Shown: positions 1 to 5,156 of the stretch, piece after piece
Layout: each line of letters opens with the position of its first letter
Numbering within the stretch: the first letter of the stretch is position 1
NCBI GenBank assembly: GCA_023134875.1
Contig: JAGLUH010000050.1
Coordinates: 1-10,636, forward strand
Reading direction: 5' to 3'
DNA length: 10,636 nucleotides
DNA from: Candidatus Zixiibacteriota bacterium
GTDB lineage: Bacteria > Zixibacteria > MSB-5A5 > CAIYYT01
Program-made: the position numbers and the translations under genes
The notes under the pieces: generated by a model
What the model saw: only the letters and a program-made list of their open reading frames with translations
Told to the model about the DNA's origin: nothing
The model's database searches: none

Positions 1-287
1 TGATAGTAATCGTAGTAGCTGATGAAAAACTCGACGGCGTTGTCGGGGAAGAAAGCCTTGAACTCGCCATACAGTTGCGCCGCCAGCGTCTTGTTATGAG
101 AGATGATTAAGGTGGGGCGGCCGATGTTTTTGATAACATTAGCCATAGTGAAGGTTTTGCCGGAACCGGTGACCCCCAGCAGAGTCTGATGTTTTTCACC
201 CTGGAGCGCCCCCCGGGTAAGCTGCTCGATGGCCTGCGGTTGATCTCCTCGGGGAGAATACTTGGAGACAAGGTTGAACTGTGCCAC
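1..287 (-). CDS. uvrB: UvrABC system protein B, N-terminal part (truncated by window edge)
   Basis: UvrB is the DNA-damage-verifying helicase-like subunit of nucleotide excision repair; it is loaded by UvrA and then recruits UvrC. Only the first 95 codons are in the window, and the gene runs off the left edge. Seen: the Q-motif-like [10 protein letters not shown] (residues 11-20), the Walker A core GVTGSGKT (38-45), motif Ia [12 protein letters not shown] (65-76) and the start of the aromatic beta-hairpin that grips DNA, SYYDYY (90-95). I chose the GTG at 287 because it leaves only three residues before the first conserved phenylalanine, as is usual for the family. The frame stays open upstream, and an ATG at 350 would add 21 residues with no family counterpart. 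Neither start has a Shine-Dalgarno sequence. Identity is very secure; the exact start is moderately secure. It is transcribed divergently from rplU. Confidence 0.93.
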   Translation of the reverse strand, partial: MAQFNLVSKYSPRGDQPQAIEQLTRGALQGEKHQTLLGVTGSGKTFTMANVIKNIGRPTLIISHNKTLAAQLYGEFKAFFPDNAVEFFISYYDYY

Positions 288-294
288 GGATTTG

Positions 295-322
295 AATCTA
301 ATCGTATATTCGACAGTGTCAA
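295..322 (-). promoter_or_regulatory. Candidate sigma-70-type promoter of uvrB
   Basis: Read on the minus strand, a perfect TTGACA (-35, 322 to 317) is followed after 16 bases by TAGATT (-10, 300 to 295, four of six consensus bases). Transcription would begin about seven bases further on, at or one base before the GTG at 287, so the message would have essentially no leader. The -10 box is imperfect, so this is a prediction from spacing and consensus only. Confidence 0.5.
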
Positions 323-409
323 GCGGCGGCAGACTTGTTTTTGGGAACATATTGTCAGTTACACGTTTAACAGAGTAGAAGTGAGCTTGCCGGAGAGGGC
401 AGAATGTGC

Positions 410-437
410 TTGACAAGCAGGACGATTGCGATATTCT
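410..437 (+). promoter_or_regulatory. Candidate sigma-70-type promoter of rplU
   Basis: A perfect TTGACA (410-415), a 16-base spacer and TATTCT (432-437, four of six bases of the -10 consensus) lie upstream of rplU. The expected transcription start is near 444, which gives a leader of about 30 bases and leaves the ribosome-binding site GGGAG inside the transcript. The same intergenic region carries the uvrB promoter on the other strand. The leader is too short for an obvious autoregulatory ribosomal-protein leader structure. Confidence 0.6.
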
Positions 438-473
438 ACTGAATCATGCCAAGTCTGAAGGGAGTCTGTGAGT

Positions 474-788
474 ATGTATGCGATTGTAGAGTCAAGCGGG
501 TTTCAATACTCAGTTTCTGAAGGTGATATCATCCAGGTGCCCCGGGTCGACGCTGACGTGGGCGCTGCTCACGAACTGGACAAGGTGCTCCTGGTTTCCG
601 GAGAGGATACGCCCCTGGTCGGCAAGCCCTATGTTGAAGGTGCCAGCGTTAAGACGAAAGTGATTAATCACAGTCGCCATGACAAGGTGCTGGTATTTAA
701 GTTCAAGCGCCGGGTTAAGTACCGTAAATTGCGTGGGCACCGGCAGGGTTTCACCGAACTGAAGATTGACAAGATTGTGGTGTCATAA
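474..788 (+). CDS. rplU: 50S ribosomal protein L21
   Basis: L21 is a primary component of the large ribosomal subunit and binds 23S rRNA. The product is 104 residues, against 103 for E. coli L21. Recognisable family features are the start MYAIVE, the segment VGKPYVEGASV in the middle, the basic rRNA-binding stretch FKFKRRVKYRKLRGHRQ (about residues 75-91) and the short C-terminal strand ending in IVVS. The early glycine-rich motif, normally GGKQY, reads SGFQY. I prefer the ATG at 474 to the GTG at 468: GGAG at 461-464 lies nine bases before the ATG but only three before the GTG, and other L21 proteins start with MYA. The usual partner gene rpmA (L27) does not follow; the next gene is bamA. 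The protein also has no neighbouring obgE in this window. Confidence 0.96.
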   Translation: MYAIVESSGFQYSVSEGDIIQVPRVDADVGAAHELDKVLLVSGEDTPLVGKPYVEGASVKTKVINHSRHDKVLVFKFKRRVKYRKLRGHRQGFTELKIDKIVVS

Positions 789-806
789 AGTCTGGCATTG
801 ATTTGT

Positions 807-834
807 GAGAGGCAGACGTCCTCGTCTGCCTCTC
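807..834. repeat. Perfect 12-bp inverted repeat with 4-base loop between rplU and bamA
   Basis: GAGAGGCAGACG (807-818), loop TCCT, then CGTCTGCCTCTC (823-834) form a perfect 12-base-pair stem 18 bases after the rplU stop. The following bases (GCTTATAAATAGG) are not a T-run, so this is not a standard intrinsic terminator. The bamA ribosome-binding site AGGAG (845-849) begins 10 bases after the stem. It could act as a factor-assisted terminator, an mRNA 3' end stabiliser for rplU, or a member of a dispersed palindromic repeat family. Confidence 0.75.
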
Positions 835-859
835 GCTTATAAATAGGAGTTTAGCATTG

Positions 860-3187
860 ATGATTTACCGGACGAGAGTCCTACCGGCGCTTCTTCTGTT
901 TTTCGTTTCGCTGCTGGTGGTAGGGGGGACAACCTCCGCCCAGCAGGGCTACGAGATAGTCTCGGTTCAGGTTGAGGGCAACCGTAGCGTCGAAAGCTCG
1001 CTGATCCTGACGGTGTCCGGGCTTAGGACGGGCATGATACTTTCCTCGACCGCGGTGCAGGATGCTATCCGTCGCATCTACGGCCTGCAACTTTTCAGCG
1101 ATGTCGCGGTCGACGGTCAGTTCTCCGGTGGGGGTATTGAGGTCAAGATCGTCGTCGTTGAGCACCCGAAGCTCAAGGAGTTGAAATTTTCCGGTAACAA
1201 GAAAATCGATGATGATGATATCAAAGCCAGGCTGACTATCTTCGCTAACCAGGTGGTCACTCCCAATCAGATTAGAGAAAACGTGGAGAAAATCAAGACT
1301 CTCTATCACGACGAGGGCTATCACTTAGTGGAAGTTGAAGCCGAAACCAGCGAGACTGCCGACGCCGAAATCGACCTCACCTATAAAATTGTGGAAAAAG
1401 AAAAGGTGAAAATCCGCGATATCATCTTCGCCGGCAACGAGGTTTTCGACGACGGTGAACTGCGCGGTAAGATGGGCAACAAACCGAAGGGATTTCTGCG
1501 TTCCGGGAATTTCGATGAAGTCAAGTATGAAGAGGACAAGGACAAAATCATCGAATTCTACCACCAGGAGGGTTACCTCGATGCTGCCATCACCGGTGAC
1601 AGCATCGCCATCGATCCCGACGGCAAGAGAATGGTTATCCATATTGACGTGTACGAAGGGGAGCGGTACTACTTCGGCGAGGTCAGTTTTACCGGCAACC
1701 AACTCTATGATACCAAGTTCTTGCGCAAGCAGTTGAAGTTTGAGACTGGCGATGTTTACGACTCCGAAAAATTTGAAGAATCGATGCAGAATATCTATTC
1801 CATCTACTATGAGGACGGCCACATTCATGCTCGCGTTCTTGACCAGGTGCAAACCATCGACACGACGCTGACGATAAACCTGGAAATCAGTGAGGGAATG
1901 CCGGCAAAGATCAACAAGGTTCATATTGTCGGCAATCACAAGACCAAGGAGAAAGTGATTCGCCGTGAACTCTATTCCCAACCGGGACACACTTTCCGGC
2001 GGTCGCTGCTGATGCGCAGTCTGCGAAATGCTATGTACCTGAACTACTTTGGCAATGTCGAACCGGAGTTGAAGCAGTTGCCGAACGGTGATGTCGACCT
2101 GGTATTAAAGGTGGAGGAGAAAACCACCGGCCAGGTACAGGCGGGGGCGGGCTACTCCGACTATGACAAGCTGGTGGGCACCGTTGGCCTGGGGATACCC
2201 AATTTCATGGGTAACGGTCAGAGCCTGACACTTGACTGGCAGTTTGGCAAGCGCAGAAACTCGGTCTCAGTTTCCTTTACCGAACCCTGGTTTTTGGATA
2301 CGCCAACATCGGTAGGGATTGATCTTTACAATATCAATCGTCGCCATTCTCTCTTTGACGGTGAATTCATGGAAAACAGCCGCGGTTTCGGCCTCCGCCT
2401 GGGACGTCGGTTGCGCTGGCCTGATGATTACTTCCGGATTTACTGGCGTTACCGCCTGGAAAATGATCGCCTCTATGATTTTGACGATCAATATCGGCAG
2501 AATCACCCGATCGAGGATGATCCGCATTCGCTCCTGCAGTATGAAAATGAGTACAATACCACTTCCGCTATGTCCTGGACGGTAACGCGCGATTCCCGCG
2601 ATCTCTCCCAGTTTGCCACCTCCGGTTCGATGTTGTCATATAATATCGAATACTCAGGTGGAGTGCTGGGCGGCAAATGGCATTTCCACAAGCATATCTT
2701 TGACGCTGCCAAGTACATGCGCCTTTGGTGGAGATTCGTACTGGCCGCCAAGATGAAGATCGGTGTTCTTGACAGCCCCGACGGTGAGAGCAAGATACCC
2801 TACATTGAGCGCTTTGCCCCCGGTGGTACCTACGGCGACGGCGTGGTGCGTGGTTATGACGATCGTTCCATCGGGCCGCGCAGCGAATTGGGTTCCTATC
2901 TGCGCGGGCGCTCGATGTTGATCTACAACCTGGAATTGCAGGTTGCTCTGGTGGAGCAGCAAATTTACGGGCTCCTCTTCGCTGATGCCGGAAATGCCTG
3001 GCTCTCCGGTCAGGCAATGAGACCATTCGATTTCGATCGCTATGACGGTTTCAAGAAATCGTATGGAGTGGGTTTTCGGATTGTCGTCCCCGGCCTGGGT
3101 GTTATCGGTTTTGATTTCGCCTACGGGCTCAACAACCCGGATGGAGCGGGGTGGAAACCTCATTTCCAGATAGGAAGTACATTCTAA
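860..3187 (+). CDS. bamA: Outer membrane protein assembly factor BamA
   Basis: BamA is the Omp85-family core of the machine that folds and inserts beta-barrel proteins into the outer membrane. The 775-residue product begins with a signal peptide (charged MIYRTR, hydrophobic core to about residue 22, likely cleavage after TTSA, residue 27). Five POTRA domains follow at roughly 31-102, 103-180, 183-268, 271-346 and 349-421, each with the recurring FxGN/VxGN-type glycine turn (for example FSGN at 110-113, FAGN at 190-193, FTGN at 277-280, IVGN at 356-359). The C-terminal barrel spans about 424-775. It contains the lid-loop motif VRGY (663-666, usually VRGF) and ends in phenylalanine, the usual outer-membrane sorting signal. 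The start could be ATG 860 or the adjacent TTG 857: AGGAG at 845-849 is ten or seven bases upstream, respectively. It heads the bamA-skp-lpxD envelope cluster. Confidence 0.96.
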   Translation: MIYRTRVLPALLLFFVSLLVVGGTTSAQQGYEIVSVQVEGNRSVESSLILTVSGLRTGMILSSTAVQDAIRRIYGLQLFSDVAVDGQFSGGGIEVKIVVVEHPKLKELKFSGNKKIDDDDIKARLTIFANQVVTPNQIRENVEKIKTLYHDEGYHLVEVEAETSETADAEIDLTYKIVEKEKVKIRDIIFAGNEVFDDGELRGKMGNKPKGFLRSGNFDEVKYEEDKDKIIEFYHQEGYLDAAITGDSIAIDPDGKRMVIHIDVYEGERYYFGEVSFTGNQLYDTKFLRKQLKFETGDVYDSEKFEESMQNIYSIYYEDGHIHARVLDQVQTIDTTLTINLEISEGMPAKINKVHIVGNHKTKEKVIRRELYSQPGHTFRRSLLMRSLRNAMYLNYFGNVEPELKQLPNGDVDLVLKVEEKTTGQVQAGAGYSDYDKLVGTVGLGIPNFMGNGQSLTLDWQFGKRRNSVSVSFTEPWFLDTPTSVGIDLYNINRRHSLFDGEFMENSRGFGLRLGRRLRWPDDYFRIYWRYRLENDRLYDFDDQYRQNHPIEDDPHSLLQYENEYNTTSAMSWTVTRDSRDLSQFATSGSMLSYNIEYSGGVLGGKWHFHKHIFDAAKYMRLWWRFVLAAKMKIGVLDSPDGESKIPYIERFAPGGTYGDGVVRGYDDRSIGPRSELGSYLRGRSMLIYNLELQVALVEQQIYGLLFADAGNAWLSGQAMRPFDFDRYDGFKKSYGVGFRIVVPGLGVIGFDFAYGLNNPDGAGWKPHFQIGSTF

Positions 3188-3215
3188 ATCTATATAAATC
3201 CCGGAGGATAGGAAC

Positions 3216-3740
3216 GTGAACCACATGTTAGTGAAAGTGGCACTGGGTCTGTTGATCTTAGTGCTGGTCATGCCGGTTAGTCTTCTGGCACAGGGCAAGA
3301 TCGTGTTTATCGACTCGTACCGCATTCTGTTGGAGTACAAGGAATTCCAGGATGCACAGGTACAGTTGGATCGTGAGGCACAGGAATGGAAAGTGGAAAT
3401 CGAAGAGGCTTACAACGAGATTCTGGAACTGGAAGCACAACTGGCCAAGCAGGCATTGATTCTTTCCGATACCAAGAAGGCAGAGAAAGAAGCGGAGATC
3501 GAGGAGAAAAAGGTTGCTTGGGAACGTCTCGCCAATGAAATTCAGGGGCCGGGTGGCCGCGCGGAAAAGCGAAATGCGGAACTGAGTGAACCGATCAATC
3601 AGAAAGTACAACAGGTGCTGGAAACCATCGCTCTGGAAGAGGGCTACGCCATGATTCTGAATGCGGTCAGCCTTGCCTGGGGCAAGCCGGAACTTGATAT
3701 CACCGATCGGGTGCTGGAAGAACTGGACAAGCTCGAATAG
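3216..3740 (+). CDS. skp: OmpH/Skp-family periplasmic chaperone
   Basis: Skp (OmpH family) is a trimeric periplasmic holdase that carries unfolded outer-membrane proteins towards BamA. The 174-residue product has a signal peptide (hydrophobic core about 9-24, likely cleavage after SLLA, residue 25). The first mature strand [11 protein letters not shown] has the usual pattern for the family. A long charged helical region rich in Glu, Lys and Ala (about 45-115) forms the predicted coiled-coil tentacles. The C-terminal segment [13 protein letters not shown] resembles the typical YDITDEVIKxL ending. It is slightly longer than E. coli Skp (161 residues). The start is GTG 3216, with GGAGG (3203-3207) eight bases upstream; an in-frame ATG at 3225 is the alternative but is farther from that site. 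It lies 28 bases after bamA and two bases before lpxD, so the three genes are very likely cotranscribed. Confidence 0.93.
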   Translation: MNHMLVKVALGLLILVLVMPVSLLAQGKIVFIDSYRILLEYKEFQDAQVQLDREAQEWKVEIEEAYNEILELEAQLAKQALILSDTKKAEKEAEIEEKKVAWERLANEIQGPGGRAEKRNAELSEPINQKVQQVLETIALEEGYAMILNAVSLAWGKPELDITDRVLEELDKLE

Positions 3741-3742
3741 CG

Positions 3743-4786
3743 ATGAAACTGAAAACGATCGCCGATCATCTCGGCGCCAGGCTGTGCGGGGACGGCGAAA
3801 CTGATATTGTCGGGCTGAATACAATCGAAGCCGCCGGTAAAGATGAGATAACCTTCCTGGCGAACCCGAAGTATCATCGCCATCTCGAGACCACTAATGC
3901 CGGTGCCGTGATTGTCGAGGCAGAGAGTGACTCTTCATCGGCAAGTCTGCTGGTGCATCCCAACCCGCTCTATGCTTTCAGCCAAGTGCTGACCCTTTTC
4001 TTTCCAGCGCCGGGCAGTAACCTTTCCCCGGGGATAGCTCCGACTGCTGTCATTGACCCCAGCGCTCGCCTGGGCGCGGATGTGCACATCGGCGCCAACG
4101 TAGTCATAGGGACACACACCAGCCTGGGCGACGGCAGCAGGATAATGGCGGGCGCCGTTGTCGGCGACGACTGCACCATCGGCAAGGACTGTCTCATCTA
4201 TTCCAATGTGACCATCTACCGAGGCGCTGGGATCGGCGATCGCGTCACGCTGCATGCCGGTACGGTTGTCGGCGCTGACGGTTTCGGTTACGCTCAACAC
4301 GAGGGAGTTCATCACAAGATATACCAGGTCGGTGGTGTGCGTATCGAGGATGATGTTGAGATTGGCGCTAACTGCACGATAGACAGGGGCGCCCTGGGCG
4401 AGACCGTAATCGGAGCGGGTACCAAGATCGACAACCTGGTGCAGATCGCTCATAATGTCAGAATCGGTCGCGGTTGCATAATTGTCGCCCAGGTGGGCAT
4501 CTCAGGCTCCACCAAGCTGGGCGACTATGTAACCCTGGCTGGTCAGGTGGGGCTGGTCGGCCATATCGAGATTGGTGATCGCGCCGTTATTGCCGCCCAG
4601 GCGGGTGTACCCAAGTCGATTCCGGCCGATGAAATTTACTGCGGCTCTCCGGCGCGAGAATTGATGGAGTATAAGCGCATTGAGGCGCACATTCACAAGC
4701 TGCCGGAACGGGTCAAGCAGTTGCAGGCAATGGCGCGTGAAATCGCTGATCTGAAGGAACGTCTGCAAAACCTGGAGAAGGAATAA
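3743..4786 (+). CDS. lpxD: UDP-3-O-(3-hydroxyacyl)glucosamine N-acyltransferase
   Basis: LpxD adds the second hydroxyacyl chain to the glucosamine of the lipid A precursor, using acyl-ACP, in the cytoplasmic Raetz pathway. The 347-residue length is typical. The N-terminal uridine-binding domain occupies about 1-100 and includes [21 protein letters not shown] (start to end at residues 24-44). A left-handed beta-helix of hexapeptide repeats runs from about 103 to 300 (for example [24 protein letters not shown]). The conserved segment [12 protein letters not shown] contains the expected catalytic base His237, equivalent to His239 in E. coli, and GADGFGYA (177-184) precedes it as in the family. 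The C-terminal helix (about 306-347) is charged and coiled-coil-like. No fabZ, lpxA or lpxC follows, so the lipid A genes are not all clustered here. The start ATG lies two bases after the skp stop, suggesting coupled translation. Confidence 0.96.
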   Translation: MKLKTIADHLGARLCGDGETDIVGLNTIEAAGKDEITFLANPKYHRHLETTNAGAVIVEAESDSSSASLLVHPNPLYAFSQVLTLFFPAPGSNLSPGIAPTAVIDPSARLGADVHIGANVVIGTHTSLGDGSRIMAGAVVGDDCTIGKDCLIYSNVTIYRGAGIGDRVTLHAGTVVGADGFGYAQHEGVHHKIYQVGGVRIEDDVEIGANCTIDRGALGETVIGAGTKIDNLVQIAHNVRIGRGCIIVAQVGISGSTKLGDYVTLAGQVGLVGHIEIGDRAVIAAQAGVPKSIPADEIYCGSPARELMEYKRIEAHIHKLPERVKQLQAMAREIADLKERLQNLEKE

Positions 4787-4819
4787 AGAGCGCTTAGGCA
4801 TCTCCAGCGATTTATTTTG

Positions 4820-4861
4820 TTGACAAAAGGCTAATTATCGATTAATTAGTAAAGTTATACT
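4820..4861 (+). promoter_or_regulatory. AT-rich promoter region upstream of the small cysteine protein gene
   Basis: The 98 bases between lpxD and the next gene are markedly more AT-rich than their surroundings. They contain a perfect TTGACA (4820-4825) and a good -10-like TATACT (4856-4861), but these two are 30 bases apart, too far to be one promoter. TTGACA may pair with a weak -10 in the AT stretch at 4841-4848, or TATACT may act with a poor -35. A promoter somewhere in this stretch is likely; the exact boxes are not settled. Confidence 0.5.
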
Positions 4862-4884
4862 TGATTTTGGAGGAACGCTGATAA

Positions 4885-5076
4885 ATGGCAAAAAGACAAT
4901 CCTTTGCAGATAAGGTCGGTAAAAAGGCGCAGGCTACTATCTGTCCGGTTTGCAATCAGCCAGTAGAGTATGTCAAAGTGGTTGATCCGACATATGCCGC
5001 CGCCAAGAGCTCCTGGAAGTTCAAAGAGAAGCTGGTCGGCATCTGCAAGTGCAACGAAAAGGATATCCTGGCCTGA
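4885..5076 (+). CDS. Small four-cysteine (zinc-ribbon-like) protein of unknown function
   Basis: I do not recognise this 63-residue protein as a named family. It has a basic N-terminus (MAKRQSFADKVGKKAQ), a CPVC knuckle (Cys20, Cys23), a middle segment with VEYVKVVDPTY and SSWKFKEKLVG, and a second cysteine pair CKC (Cys54, Cys56). Two cysteine pairs separated by about 30 residues would suit one structural zinc site, as in zinc ribbons, although the second pair is CxC rather than CxxC. There is no signal peptide or membrane segment, so it is probably cytoplasmic, and the basic residues would allow nucleic-acid or ribosome binding (inference). The ribosome-binding site GGAGG (4869-4873) lies 11 bases before the ATG. 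A separate AT-rich promoter region precedes it. Real coding is supported by that site and by a frame that fills the space between the promoter and the stop. Confidence 0.75.
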   Translation: MAKRQSFADKVGKKAQATICPVCNQPVEYVKVVDPTYAAAKSSWKFKEKLVGICKCNEKDILA

Positions 5077-5111
5077 GATATACAGACCCGTATGGAAGAG
5101 TAATGCACGTT

Positions 5112-5142
5112 CGGCCGGGGTTCGATCCCCCGTCCTCAGCCG
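5112..5142 (+). other. tRNA T-arm-like hairpin, possible tRNA remnant or leader structure
   Basis: CGGGG (5116-5120), loop TTCGATC (5121-5127) and CCCCG (5128-5132) form a perfect five-base-pair stem with a canonical tRNA T-loop sequence. It is followed by TCCTCAG, which looks like a tRNA acceptor 3' strand, and an outer CGGC (5112-5115)/GCCG (5139-5142) pairing is also possible. CTGAG at 5073-5077 could pair with CTCAG at 5135-5139, but only five acceptor pairs form, there is no CCA, and I find no acceptable D or anticodon arm between them. It is therefore not an intact tRNA. It may be a decayed tRNA 3' end or a hairpin in the leader of the following gene. Confidence 0.4.
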
Positions 5143-5156
5143 CAGTTGATTAACGC

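Noticed and set aside
189..413. A 74-codon plus-strand open frame overlapping the start of uvrB and the rplU promoter
   Set aside because: It runs antisense to conserved UvrB sequence and through the divergent promoter region; no family resemblance.
468..473. GTG at 468 as the rplU start
   Set aside because: It is only three bases from the GGAG ribosome-binding site, while the ATG at 474 has suitable spacing and matches the MYA start of other L21 proteins.
1325..1990. A 221-codon minus-strand open frame inside bamA
   Set aside because: It is antisense to the POTRA coding region, its translation has no recognisable motif, and no ribosome-binding site or promoter supports it.
4793..4818. Possible terminator after lpxD: CGCT and AGCG flanking 11 bases, then ATTTATTTT
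   Set aside because: The stem is only four base pairs with a long loop, too weak to call an intrinsic terminator despite the T-rich tail.
4820..4861. TTGACA and TATACT as one promoter
   Set aside because: The boxes are 30 bases apart, well beyond the 16-18 usual for a sigma-70-type promoter; only a general promoter region is claimed.
5073..5140. An intact tRNA gene upstream of the radical SAM gene
   Set aside because: The T arm is perfect but only five acceptor pairs form, and no D arm or anticodon arm can be drawn in the intervening bases.
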